A DNA stretch of 64,000 nucleotides from Linnemannia schmuckeri (GCA_029449235.1 JANATG010000018.1:496001-560000); one strand, 5' to 3'; counted from the stretch's first letter, positions 8,976 through 20,529 are shown. Translations and numbers: made by a program. Notes: a model not told the origin generated them from the letters alone.

Positions 8976-11918
8976 GATGCGATCTTTTCTTTCCATAAAA
9001 TCGGTGCCTTTTAATTGCCGAGCGAGACCTTTAAGTCCACTTTTTTTCCCCTCTATCTGGAAACCAACAAGCGAGCAAAAAAAAAAAAAAAAAATCAACA
9101 ACAACATAAGGTGGCCTGGATAGGTCTCCTGAGTGCAACTGATGGAAGGTGAAGTCAGTGAAGTGCGTGTTTTTGCATGAAAGAAAGAAGTTTTCTGATT
9201 CTTTGTCAGTTACTGTTTCCAAACCCGCGCATACACGCGTTTCTTTGCATCTTTCCTTCAGATTTTCCCTTTGGCACATGCGCCACGAAACCCACCAAAA
9301 TGAGAACAAAAAGGGAAGAAAGAAAACATAACAAGGGAGGGGAAAGTGGAAGAAATATACCGTTTGCTTGTGGACACAAAGTAAAAAACCCTAACGGAAC
9401 TACCAGGATTATGCATATTTTTCAAAGGACTGAACTCATTTGATTCCTGGATTTGTATCCCGCTGGCTGCCGAGCCGTTTTTTCTATATTTTATTATGTT
9501 AGGACAAAAGCATGCAATATTTTTTCCCGTAGACTTAAGAGGACCTGGGCACTATGGAGGGATAGAAGGAGTAAGAGTGGAGAAGAAACCATAGGGGTAC
9601 TCTTCGTTATTTTTAGTTCTGATCGCGACGTATCCAACAGCTTCTTTAATTGATCTGGATCTCTGGCAATTGGCTCCAGCGAAAACCGGCTAACAGATGG
9701 AGAGATACATGAGCCAAAGATACTTGCCCCGCACGAGCCCCTAGGCTAGGTGATAGAGAGGTACTGGGGCCAAGCGGCGACAACGGAGGATTATTAGGCC
9801 AAACGAAAAACGGGTTCTGCATACTGGTTATTGGTCCTTGCAAATTAAGTTGAGGAATCTGGAGCTGGTCGTGGAGTGGAGTAGGGAGATATGTATGTGG
9901 GGGATGAAAAAATGCACATGGACACGTGTCCAGTGACCCTTGCTCACCCACAATCATCATAAGAGCAGCGCTCCTTAAGTGAAATCTTTTTTTCCTCTTT
10001 TTTTGAGCGAGATGGCATGTGAAAAATCAAAAGAGTGAGGAAAGGATATCATTTGTCGTTCATTCGCACCCCCAACATTACAGACGAGGAGCGTGAAGGG
10101 GCACTTTTTTTTGTGGCAGGTTGGGATGGGTCCCTTCTTTGCCAAGCAAGCAAAAAAAAAAAAAGGCTATTGGGTCAACAAGAAAGAGAGTGGCAGAGGC
10201 AACTCGTCCTTTCTCTTGTAACGGAAGAACTAACGAACAGCAAGCAACGAACAAAAGCACCAACGACGAACAACAGGAACAAAAAAATAGCACTCATGTG
10301 GTAATAACAAGGGAACCCATGTGTCAATCGCAAAAAGAATTATTCCCACTTGCCTTTGCTATCCTCTAATTTCTACATCCAAAAAAACAAGACCAAGAAG
10401 TGTTCATTTTGGGTTCTTCCAATGAAGGCAGACGGATGAAGAAAGGACAGCGTAGCTAATGAGATCGATCTAGCGTTTTGGGTTCGCTTGCACCATCATC
10501 ATCACCAGTACTGACCCTGTTGTTGTTTGAAGGCCGTTATTTTGCTAACCCTGGCCTGTCGTTCTTCATTAATTGTCAGATGCCTCTTTTTTTTTTTACT
10601 GGTTTAAACGAGATGGGTAAACAACAAACGAGACCGACCAACCGATGTCATTGCCATTGCCAGTGGCATGTGGGGTGAAGGGAATAAGGAGGAGGCGACA
10701 GACAGATGGGTTGCGCGCATGAATAAACTGGACATGATGTGTGTCTTGTGTTGTTGATGCTGCTATTGATTGTCCTCGCCTCACTGTCACTTGAATCGCT
10801 GTTCTCCCTTCCTTGTAACGATTGAGAAGATCCCTTATTTTCATGTGGGATTCTGGATTGGGGATCTCGTTATTGTTCTCTTTTTCTGCTACGACTTGGT
10901 AATGGTCGGTTGCTTTGTCGGCTGCGTCTTTATTTACGATCTCCATCTTGGACACGAGCAGGAAGAAGGCTGTCTCTGACCGATACCCAAATACACATAG
11001 ACGGATCCTTCCCCCCAACCAACCAACCAACCAACCAACCGCACGGGAATAGAATATTTTCAGAAATAAACAACAACAATAATAATAACAATAACAGCAA
11101 AAGAGAAGCGGATAAAAACAATGAATGATAGGTAGAAACAGGAAATGAACGAATAAAGGCATTCTGGGGGGTTGATGCATATCACATCATGCCAAGAGAC
11201 TAGAAGAGAACAAGGTCAACACTGATTACATCCTAGCAAGGGTGGAGTAAGAGTAGCTATATGGGGGTGAGCGGTTGTGTTAGTTGAGTAAGTTAGTGTA
11301 TCCATGTTGTGGAAGAGAAGCCCATTGTCGGTGTTTTTGTTGTCGTTGATGTGTTGTTGTTTTTCTCTCTTCCCCCACACTTTTTTGCATCTTCTCCCAC
11401 ACATTCAGCACACATACGCACCATATCATACCTTCAGTTGGTTTTGGTTCGGTCCCTTTTTTTTTCCCTCTCACTTTTCTCTTTTCTCCTCCCTTTTCCC
11501 TCTTCTTTCTTTTCTTCTCTTTTCTGACCTCAATCCCAACCCACGCCCGCCTTTTTTTTTTTTTATTTATTTATTCATTCACACCACTTTACTTTGATTC
11601 GGTCCATATCTTTCTGCCCTCTCCTCTTCTCTTTTTTTTTACCTTCTCACTTCTCTCTTCACTCAGCCGTTCCTTCTGTCCTTTATCCTCCTTTCCCTTA
11701 CCCCTTCTCCACACAGAGTTGAATCATCACTCTTGCTCTTATCTCCTCGCTTTCCTTCTCCACACTCTCGTTTCGTTTCCTTCCTTCTTCCTCACCCCAC
11801 AACCGCCTCTTCACACTCACTCAACACACTTACTCATACATTTCCTTCCACTCATATTCACACCCGCATACACTCTCTTCATTTTCACCTTCACTTTCAC
11901 AACATACACAACACAACA
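8976..11918. other. 2.9-kb gene-free region upstream of OPI1
   Basis: No ORF here has a family signature or codon-like composition. It holds poly-A/poly-T runs, a CCAA tetranucleotide repeat (11015-11040) and, from about 11,320, a long CT-rich tract leading to the OPI1 start that is probably promoter and 5' leader. A 10-mer CATGTGAAAA at 10016-10025 resembles the inositol-responsive element of yeast phospholipid genes, but it lies 1.9 kb from the start codon. Confidence 0.5.
11015..11040. repeat. (CCAA)n microsatellite
   Basis: About six and a half perfect CCAA units on the plus strand. No associated gene. Confidence 0.9.
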
Positions 11919-14900
11919 ATGCCTCCAGCTCCATCGGCCAAGGCTCAGCCTATGTCCATATCGCAGCTATGCCAACAGAACGACTCGGACAACGACTTTA
12001 ATCGTAACAATCATACCGTTGTCAAGCAAGAACTTGACCAGGATCCCCTTGACCTCAACAACGCTGAATCCCATTATCAACAACAGCATCAATATCGCAA
12101 CGGTAACAACAACAACCACTACAACAACAACCAACACAGATACAGCAACTCCTCCGACGAGTTTGAAGAATTCGACACTACTCCTCGATCCAGACAGCAG
12201 CAACAACCAGTGCCAGACCCTGCAGAGCAACTTGCTGCAGAGGCTCTTGGCGATATGGCCAATGCTACTCCCCGTTCATCATCCTCTTCTTCCACTACCA
12301 CCACAACAACCACGTCTTCGTCTTCCTCCTTTGTCGCCCCTACTACCCCATTCATCTCTCGTATGTCGAGCTTGCCTCTCGTCAACTCGGCCTTGAAGGC
12401 TTACGAGTCTGGAAAGCAAAACAGCAAAGTCATGAAGGTAAACATCATCATTCCTTCTCTTTATCTTTTCTCCAGCAGACCCCGCCTTGTCATGTACATT
12501 TCATATTCGTACCCCCGAAAGAAAACAAGAAGAAAGGAGTGAGAGAGAAAGATGAAGAACGAAGTAGGGACTTTAGGCTTATTGAAGGAGACAGGAAGAA
12601 GGGGGTTGAGTGAAAAGAGTTTTGTAGAGCGGATGACTTTCATACATACAGGACAAAGAGTGACGGGTGAAAGGGCGGATAATGATGATGAGTGTGTGAG
12701 GGATAGTGGGAGGTCTGGCGGTGTTTATTGGCCCATGGTCTGCGCTGGAGTGAGTGAGTGCGTGCAAAGATGGCATGACACTCTCCCCTGTATCGCTCTT
12801 GTTGGTACTCGTTCTCAACACACCGACCATGTATACACATGTGCACATTCACATACGACAACAAACAGAGAGTGGGTTTCCCACCCATAGACACATGTAC
12901 AGCCAACAAGAAATCGCCATGGCAGACACATGTCCCCTTTTTGTATTATTATCACCATTCAATCGTAGTCAACAGCCTTTTTTTTTTTCGCTCTCTTTGG
13001 CGAGTACATTGGGCTTACGACTAAAATCGTCGACAATGGTTGATACAAACAGCAATGTGCATTGGCCCCTCTCTCACTTCCTCTTATTTTTTACTTTTCT
13101 CTCTTTTTGTTGTTGTTGTTGTTGTTACTCGCTCTTGTTGTTGTCTGTATTCCTCTCTTACCAACCCCTACTCTACCCTACCACGAACTCACACGTTGTG
13201 TGTGTTCAGCTTCCTTCCCTTCACTCTACTCCGCATAACTCCACTCCACTTCACTCGACCATTGTGCACCCTTCAATTACCATCGCGCAATTTCACTATG
13301 ATTTCATTCCATAGCCCATTGGGCCTGGTAAAAACAACACTTCTATCCCACCCCTCCCTCCCACTCGTCCTTTCTCCACACACACAATTCCAGCCTCTGT
13401 CTTTTTACCCGCAGGGATTACTGGGCGGAGATCATGCCATATCAGTGGAGAGAGCGAAAGAGAGAGAACAAAAAGAGCACGCTCTCGTTTGGCTCGGCCG
13501 TTTTTTTTATTTCCCGTGGTATAGAGAGAGAGAAAATAGGGAGATTTCTTTTCCTTGTGAGCAATTGCCGGCCAGTATCATTGGCCATCAATGCTGCGAG
13601 TCGAAGGTGAGGGTCGACAGCCAGAACAGAGAGTGAGATGAAGGTCAATCTATCGTCGTTGACTTTTGTTGTTATTGTTGCTGTCATCGTTGTTGGTGTT
13701 GTATGCATCGGCTCTCTTGGCTCATCACCGACTTAATAATTAACAGATATTTTGTGTTTGTGTATGCAGTATTGCTGTTGTTTTGTTTGTGGTCTGGGCA
13801 TTGCACACACTCTCTTTCACACTCTTCTAACCCTTTCAATTTACTCCTGAATGCCAATGATAAGCACACAACCTGGGAACACATTCCTGGAAGTGTCAAA
13901 TTACTTATCCCTCTGCTGTGCGCCCTCCCTTCAACCGCTCTCTAATTGCTACTGCTGCTAATGTACTACAAACTAACCAATTGCTTATCATTCTTTTGAT
14001 GGAAAATAAATAGTACGGTGCCGAGATGGTTGAGTCGAGTGTCAAGTCGCTCTCGAAGCCAGTCTTTGACCAGGTATGATGATGTGTACTATGCTCCATA
14101 GTCCACCAGTGACATTTTGCGATAGTATGCTTGTGACGCATGTGACGACAGCATTATCCAGGGGTAGAAAAGGAGAAAAGGGTTTGTTTATGCATGCAAC
14201 ATCATTTTTCCTGCCTGTGTACGAGAGTGTGTGCATGGGTCATCATCAGTTGACTTCCCTATCATTAGCCCTTTCTGTCGTCTTTTGTCAATGCCACTGT
14301 TGATACTGCTGTGCGGCATGTCATGAGTCTAGACTACACATTATTTTCATACTTTTTGCTCACTCATTGTGCTCACTTTTCTTTTTTACTTCTATTGAAA
14401 TAGCTCGAGAAGGTTTACCCAGCAAAGTCAGATGCCCAGGCCTTGCCATCGCCCACCAACTCGGCGCGATCTTCAAATGACATTCTTCGACCGGACAACA
14501 ACGGGCCTACAACCAACGGCGCCTACTATGCTTACCGGTCACGGGGAGATAGCATTGACAGCACATCATCCAACACAAGCTCCAGACCTAGTTTTGATGT
14601 CCTCCGCTCTCGCAGCACCCGCCACGAAGAAGGTATTATTAAGAGTTTTTCAAGAATCAACATGTATATTCAATTGAGGGCAAAAACGACTTACTATTAT
14701 TTTCTTTTACCACGTTGTCATTATTAGCCACGCTGAGACAGCGTTCGGATTCGCAATCTAGCCAGCGTAGCTTCCAATACCCTGGATCTGCCAATGGCTA
14801 CTACCCTCAGCAACAACAGCAGACATCTCAACCACCACAGCAACAGCAACAACAACAGGTTAGCACTCACTCATCGGCACCCTCACAACAGTTTTCGGGT

Positions 14901-16152
14901 TGGAGGGGAGTCGTTGCTACAGTTGGAACAGCCTCTGCCGCCGGTGTGGCCATCTTTAGCGAGGAGAGCATGAAGAGTCTTAAGTACTGCCTGCAATGGC
15001 TTCAGGTAACCATCCCATTTGAACTTGGGAGCAAAAAAGAAATGATGTCGATCACATAAGATTTAAACTAAGACATCCTTTTCTTTCTTTGTTCAGTATG
15101 CGGTGCAACATATTGATCACCAGATTGGACTTTTGCGCGCATTTTTGGTCTCGTTGGCCAGTCCATCATCCAGCACAGCAATGGTGCCTTCGACGGCAGC
15201 TTCAACATTGGCGTCGATCAAGAAGGAGGTTGTCGAGACTCTTCGTAAAGTCATCAACGTCGTTTCTCGGTATGCAGGAGCCTGTCTGCCTGACCAGGCC
15301 AAGATCAGCGTCCGCCAATTCATTCTCTCGATGCCCGTCCGCTGGGCAACGCTCAACAACGAATCCGTCCCTTCAACCCCCATGGGCTCCCCCTCGCTGG
15401 GCCCTCAATCCGACCGCAATCCCGAACAACAGGCGGCGCTGAACGAAACCTCTGAACGCGCCACTAAGGTGTTGGTCCTGGCTCATGAATCGTCTGATAT
15501 GTTAAAGTCGGTTGCCTCGATCTTCAAGGATTCGGTCGACAAGGCTGAGAACTGGATGGATAAGCTGCGGTATGTTGGAATGAACCCTCAGAACAACAGC
15601 GAGGGTTTGCCCAGCTGGGCGCCTACTGGGTTCCCTGGAGCACCCCCTGGTGGAATGCCTGGTGGGTTCCCTGGTACCCCCGTACCTGGATCGTCCAATG
15701 GTCTCGAGCAGTACTCTTTGCGCAACTCTTCGACTACCTCCTCAGTCTCTAACAGCAACGGACACAACAGCAACGGTATAAGCAACGGCAACGGAACTGG
15801 ATCTCCCTCGCGCAGTCTCAAGAGCTCGCCCCGGATGAGCGGACGTACCGATAACCACCGCCATGCCTACCGTCAACAGAAGAACAACATGTCTGGGGAC
15901 GAAGAATCGGGCACGGAAGAGGAGGATATTGTCCTTGGTGGCATGGATGACAGCGAGGATGAGCGTCTTCACCATCATAGCACAGGTGTCCATGCGCCCT
16001 TGAAGCGAAGCATGGGATCTGCAAACTCGACTCATCAAGGCAACGCTGTCCGTCGTCGCAAGAAGCGCGGCGAGAGTGCCGAGGTTGTTGCTGGACTGGG
16101 ACTTCAGAACTCTGACGCTGTCCCTCGCCCCATCAAGGAGGAAGTCATGTAA
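11919..16152 (+). CDS. OPI1-like transcriptional repressor of phospholipid genes
   Basis: Exons 11919-12437, 14014-14073, 14404-14632, 14728-15005 and 15097-16152 close in phase to 713 residues. The Opi1 core is spread over the splice sites: PLVNSALKAYESGK at the end of exon 1, YGAEMVESSVKSLSKPVFDQ as the whole of exon 2, LEKVYP opening exon 3, then GWRGVVATVGTASAAGVAIF and SLKYCLQWLQYAVQHID in exons 4-5. In yeast Opi1 is held at the ER by phosphatidic acid and Scs2; when freed it enters the nucleus and shuts off inositol/choline-responsive genes. Exon 1 starts with Asn/Gln/Ser-rich sequence and the tail has an acidic block (EESGTEEEDIVLGGMDDSEDE) followed by basic clusters. The first intron is 1.58 kb, far longer than any other here. 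Confidence 0.88.
12438..14013 (+). other. Long first intron of OPI1
   Basis: It begins GTAAAC and ends AAATAG. Both strands were read for a nested gene or small RNA; the ORFs inside are low-complexity translations of CT, GTT and TG repeats. Nothing supported. Confidence 0.6.
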
Positions 16153-16486
16153 AAAGGGCTTCTTTCGTTGTCCCTTGCCTTTGCTTCGCTCAAACATGCT
16201 TACATGCACACAACAACAAAAAAAACGGTGGATGTCATGTCCTCTCCCTTCCATATCTTGGCAATATCCCTTTGCCTTTTCTTTACCTTTACCCTCTTCT
16301 TTCTTTTTTCATCTCCTCCTTACCGTTTTGTTTTCCCGTCATCTTCTACTACTATTACCTTCATGTATTTTAGCAACTCTTTCTATCTCCTATATCAAGA
16401 TCTTTTCGGAAAATAACAAAAACAAATAAATGCTGTAACATAACAAAAAAAAAAAGAAAACGCGCAAAGTTATTGCTGCTGAAATG

Positions 16487-16766
16487 GCATCGCCCCATAC
16501 ATACACAAATCTTTGAAAAATTGCACGCGGCGATCTCGACCGATGATGGGTTTCCACATAATCCCAGGCAATCGCAGGGCATATCAATTCCTGAAGTGAC
16601 TGCGGGTGCAGGCGCGGGCGCAAGGGCTGGGGCGGCGGCGGCGGCGGCGCCGACCACTCCCGTAGATGAGTTGATCGAACTGTCAAAAAGAGGGACGGTG
16701 GCCGTGGCGGCTGCGACGGTGACGAGGCGAGAGGCGAGGTTTGTAATGTTGCAGTCGGCGATGGGT
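16487..16766 (-). pseudogene. Cys-rich peptide-like ORF A (degenerate or mis-split)
   Basis: An open minus-strand frame encodes a small hydrophobic stretch (RLVTVAAATATV), an Ala/Pro-rich linker with APAPAP, and then seven cysteines at 16576-16487 spaced CxCx3Cx10Cx5CxCx3C. The linker shares GCGCCCGCGCCTGCACCC with ORF B and the Cys spacing resembles it. No ATG is in frame at the expected place: the nearby ATG reads a different frame, and the frame with the cysteines opens only in AT-rich DNA upstream. It then runs on into DNA behind OPI1. I read it as a decayed or unrecognised-intron relative of B. Function unknown. Confidence 0.35.
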
Positions 16767-17194
16767 GGAGAATAGCATGTCCTATTTTTTTTTAATGCAG
16801 TTTTATTATTTTTTTGCCTTTGCATGTTTGCAAGTTTGCATTTGAAGACGTACAAAACAAGAGAAAGAAAGAGAGAGAAAGAAAGAGAGAGAAAGAGCGC
16901 CCGTGGTTTGCATGCTTGGCCAACTTTGTTGGATTGGCAGATAGTGGCGTAGCGGAAGAGAAACGTTCTACTCAAGTCTGGAATGATGGTTGGATGGTGA
17001 TGGTTATCTAATAAATCTAAACATTCTCAATCTGTTTGGTGCCCTGTGTTTCGTTTTAATAAATCTCCTAAACTGCAACGGTATTAACTCTTCTGTGTTT
17101 GCATATATGTGTGTAACCACGTATGGATATATCAACGAGTTTTAATACAGAGCAAAAAATTCTACAAACTCGCTCGTGTGTTTTTTTTATTTCT

Positions 17195-17497
17195 TCAGAA
17201 GAAACTACATTGACACACGCCCAAGTAGCAATATCCACCATGGTTAAGCACATCCTCGTCTTCAACGCATTCCGTGAAGCAGCTATTGTCATCGCGTACA
17301 CTTCGCTCTTCAAGCATACCCACAGCTCCACTATCACCACCACCACCACCACCACCACCACTGCCGACTGCAGAAACTGAGGGTGCAGGCGCGGGCGCGG
17401 CCATCGCAATAGTGAAACCGCTATTGCTGTCGCTATTATTTGTCAGGCCGAGAAGAGAGATGGTGACGACCATGAGAACAAGGACAAGGGTCAACAT
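17195..17497 (-). CDS. Small secreted Cys-rich peptide B (defensin-like candidate)
   Basis: A single-exon ORF of 100 residues. Residues 1-18 (MLTLVLVLMVVTISLLGL) are a good signal peptide. A Ser/Ala/Pro/Gly-rich propeptide with a poly-Gly run follows, and the last 30 residues carry five cysteines spaced Cx3Cx12Cx4CxC, the pattern of the cysteine-stabilised alpha-beta fold of defensins. A GG precedes the third cysteine, as the fold often requires. The usual first cysteine is absent, so one disulfide is missing or the pairing differs. The mature part is acidic (VEDEDV), unlike most cationic defensins. An A/T-rich CAAATAAA lies about 55 bp upstream. Secreted effector, antimicrobial peptide or signal peptide are all possible; I do not recognise a named family. 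Confidence 0.55.
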   Translation of the reverse strand: MLTLVLVLMVVTISLLGLTNNSDSNSGFTIAMAAPAPAPSVSAVGSGGGGGGGGDSGAVGMLEERSVRDDNSCFTECVEDEDVLNHGGYCYLGVCQCSFF

Positions 17498-18239
17498 CTA
17501 TCGTATATCCTGAAGTAAAGGGAGGAGGGAGAGTGTCTTTGCTTGTTTATTTGCTCATGTGGATGAGATGTGTAGAGGGAATTTAGCTATTGCTTTGATT
17601 GTTTGTATGCTATTTTTGATCGTTTGTAGCGAGCAGAGAGAGATGATTTTGGGTATTTATGAAGTCAAAGTGAAGGGGGTCAGAGACCGGTACGCAGGAA
17701 AAAAAACGAAGGTGAAAGGAACAACACCGAAGGATAAAGGGGTATATCATGAACCGGAAGGAATGCATTGAAAAACTGATCCCCTCCCTGATACAACAAG
17801 GGCAAAAAAAAAAAAAAAAAAAAAAAAAGAAAGGCATGTATAAACTGTGTGCTTTTCAAAACAAGAATCCAGCTATCATTTGGAACATGCGCTAACGATA
17901 CGTGAGGAGCCGACCTCTTATGGAAAATGGCGAAGCTTTGAATTCAGGGCACGACGATAATCATCGAAAGTTCTATTCTCTGACGGCAGGAGGGGAGCAA
18001 GGGGTAAAAAATGATGGCGGCGTTGAGCGTTGAGTAAGAGGACCACAGGAAGATGGAGGGAGATTGCCCTTCACATTCAGGTCTACACAGTGCTTTTCGC
18101 TAAGCGTGAAAAACACATTAATGTAGCGATCATCACCATACCACTCGAGTCACGATAATTATACAGCCATGCATACACCCCTCTCCTTTTCAATTCAAAG
18201 AAGAATGTCCAAAAAAACACGTGGCAGATTAAGTCTTCA

Positions 18240-18530
18240 TTAGTATGTTGAAATATTTTCGTTTCGAATTTTGGTGCGAGGTAATGAAACCTTGTAATAG
18301 CGGCAAACATCGCTGTAGTCGCATTCACCTTCTCTACCCCGATTACAAGTGAAATCACAGTAGTAATCGCATTCATCATCAGCATCATCTCGTTCCTCAA
18401 AACGGTAACAGCACGACGATGCCTCGCGGGAGAACCAGACGCGAGCAGGGTCACTGGGAGGGGTGGCTATGGCGACAGAAGGGCCGTTGTTGCTGTTGGT
18501 TAGGCCGAGGGGTTCGATAGTGGCGACCAT
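18240..18530 (-). CDS. Small Cys-rich peptide C, related to B
   Basis: A 96-residue ORF whose first codons match B at the DNA level: ATGGTCGCCACTATC here against ATGGTCGTCACCATC in B, then CTCGGCCTAACC against CTCGGCCTGACA. The protein shares LGLTN with B, then diverges to a Cys-rich segment (residues about 40-75) with seven cysteines, including Cx3Cx3Cx7Cx5C. The start aligns with an internal Met of B, so the hydrophobic leader is shorter; codons upstream stay open and hydrophobic (RTFLVA) but have no ATG, hinting at a lost start or an upstream exon. The start context GCCATGG is good and a TATA-like run lies 107 bp upstream. The domain is acidic (DDADDECDYYC). Confidence 0.45.
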   Translation of the reverse strand: MVATIEPLGLTNSNNGPSVAIATPPSDPARVWFSREASSCCYRFEERDDADDECDYYCDFTCNRGREGECDYSDVCRYYKVSLPRTKIRNENISTY

Positions 18531-19386
18531 GGCGACAAGGAACGTACGGTAAACGTTTTTGTAGGAAAACTTGGGGTGGGTAGGTGGTGAGGATACTTTC
18601 GCAGTGCTGTTTTTTGGGTTGGTTGTGCAAGGAGTGATATATATGTGATGATGGAGAAAAAAGAAAAAAAGAGAAGGCGCGGATATTTATGTCAGTAAAC
18701 CAGAACTCTTTGAACAAGAGTAAAAAAAGGAATGTATGGGGCGTCAATGGCAGCACCAAGATCAATTTCAGTGGGGAGGGAACAACACCGAGGTCAAGGG
18801 ACAATAAAATATAGTAGGAGAAATACAGGAACACAGTAAAGGAGAAGATAAGAAAAAATAAGGGTACTGGCAATTGGGAAAAGACCCAAGAGGTCCTCCC
18901 GGCGTGTTTCTTTTCTCATGCAGTACCAGTTTTACCAACAGGAAGCAGGTGAGGGTGGTTGTTGAAAAAACTTCTAAAGACGCGTGTATTGTTTCTGACT
19001 GGACAAGCGAAGGAAAAAAAAGAGAGAGATAAGAGCAGTGCCTGCGAAAGATCGCCTCTTTTTTTTTTTCTTTAGGGAGCCTCAGTCGCACCAATGAAAG
19101 AGGGTATCAAGAAATATCTAGCCAAGGCCGTATGCATCGCGAGATGGTATGAAAGCGTGGCCATCATAAATGACCAGTTTTTTGCTCATAATGGAAAAAA
19201 AGAAAAGAAAAACGAGCGCCGCCAAATAGTTCGCAACACAACTGGATCAAATCATCCACACATCGACTTTGAATCTCCATGCCACAATATCTCACAATCA
19301 CCGCTCCTTAGACCAAGCACAAAAAACCAACTCCTCGCCCGTATGAATAATCTCTTCCAGTTCTTTTGCCTTTCATCTTGTCTATC
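18531..19386. other. Gene-free stretch before the second LINE copy
   Basis: Purine-rich DNA with A-rich runs. ORFs here translate low-complexity sequence only. Confidence 0.5.
18637..18644 (-). promoter_or_regulatory. TATA-like element of peptide gene C
   Basis: An ATATATAT run, 107 bp before the ATG of ORF C, with a C-rich possible leader between. Confidence 0.35.
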
Positions 19387-19992
19387 TTTTTTTTTTTTTT
19401 TTTTTTTTTTTCGTACATAATTTATTTCTCTGACAAACAGTACAAAGGAGGCATTTGGAAGTAAAGAGGACTACAGACCAAACTCTTCAGTACACCATCC
19501 GCCAGTCACAGTCCGACCCGGAGCCTGGCTTTGCGCAACAATTGTCGCTGCTCTTCACAGCAAAAACGGAAAACAAAATAAAACTAGATACGAATGAAGG
19601 GGATTCTTCCCATCCTCTCCATCAATGACAATCTCCTCCTTCCTAACAGACTCTCCATCAACCGCTCATCAGCTGCGCGTGGTTCCTTGGTCGCTCCAGG
19701 GCAGGTTCGATCCTTATGTGTGGCTAGCGAAGCGCCACACGGGCAGAACCCATCACGCGTGATGTAACCGTATCCTCGACTCCAGTCACCTCGGGGACCT
19801 GTGTACTTGGATGTTTTGTCCTTGGCAGAGATACCTTGCATCTGCTCCCACGCGATCGTCGTGGAGCATCGGGGTTTCCAGATCAGTTCTGAGGCCTGCG
19901 TCTCCAGGTAGCCAATAAACTTGTGAAGGACCGTCTTGGCAATGAACTGTGGGGTCTTGAAGACAGAGGATTTTACTAGAAACCGCCGCAGC

Positions 19993-20024
<32 letters not shown>
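19387..20024 (-). mobile_element. 5'-truncated LINE with poly-A tail (copy 2)
   Basis: On the minus strand the order is: coding fragment (about 19990-19584), 3' UTR, AAATAAA signal, then a 25-nt poly-A tail (19411-19387 read as T on the plus strand). The coding fragment ends with CPCGASLATHKDRTC, a CxCx6Hx4C zinc knuckle like the one near the C-terminus of L1-type ORF2, followed by an Arg-rich tail. Only this C-terminal piece of the reverse-transcriptase protein is left. The 5' break is marked by a 31-nt A run (19994-20024). The nearest tRNA-Asp begins 87 bp further on, in the opposite direction. I could not see a target-site duplication. Confidence 0.75.
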
Positions 20025-20025
<1 letters not shown>

Positions 20026-20111
20026 GCACATGCCTGATTAAACGAAGCATGAAATATGGTATAATTAACAATAATAAGTATCTCAGCAACACCATACACA
20101 ACAAGCATCAT

Positions 20112-20183
20112 TCCTTGGTAGTATAGTGGTGAGTATCTCCGCCTGTCACGCGGAAGACCGGGGTTCAATTCCCCGCCAAGGAG
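20112..20183 (+). tRNA. tRNA-Asp (GTC), third copy
   Basis: Same 72 bases as the two copies at the left end. The bases outside the tRNA differ, so it is a dispersed copy rather than part of the tandem duplication. A LINE remnant lies directly upstream. Confidence 0.97.
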
Positions 20184-20529
20184 CTTTACTTTTGCTCTTT
20201 TTGGCGCCTCTGGTTAGAGGGTTCCAGGGATCAATGTTGCTTTCGTAAGAGACGGGAAAAAGGAAGAGAAAGGGCAAAACTGTCTGTGTTAGAGAAAGTA
20301 ATCCAGAGCGCACTGACTTTTTTTGGTTGATGTTTCATCATCGTTTATTCTTCTCCTAAGGCGCGTAATATGTGAGAAGAGAAGAGTGAACAAAATAAAA
20401 TCAGACGAACGGACAGCCATGATAAAAGTGTGGAAGGATGCATTAAAGTTGGAAAAACAGCAGACTCGTTAAATTCATGCCACACTGAAAAGAAGGCATA
20501 CAAAAAAGAAGAAAATAAAAGGAAATGAG
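20184..20529. other. Gene-free stretch, probable 3' UTR of the minus-strand gene
   Basis: AT-rich sequence with several AATAAA-type signals on the minus strand (for example near 20,395 and 20,515), fitting the 3' end of the large gene that stops at 20530. Confidence 0.4.

Noticed and set aside
10596..11180. 194-codon minus-strand ORF upstream of OPI1
   Set aside because: Its first third is translated from repeat DNA (CCAA and ATT repeats) and the remainder has no family signature; I could not find supporting splice sites or a promoter.
11733..11918. Upstream in-frame extension of OPI1
   Set aside because: The frame is open to 11733, but the codons are His/Thr/Ser from CT- and CA-rich leader DNA; the Kozak-like AACAATGCC at 11919 starts the plausible protein.
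16200..16800. Plus-strand ORF across Cys-rich ORF A
   Set aside because: It is Ala/Gly-rich only because of the GGC repeat; the minus strand has the Cys pattern shared with ORF B.
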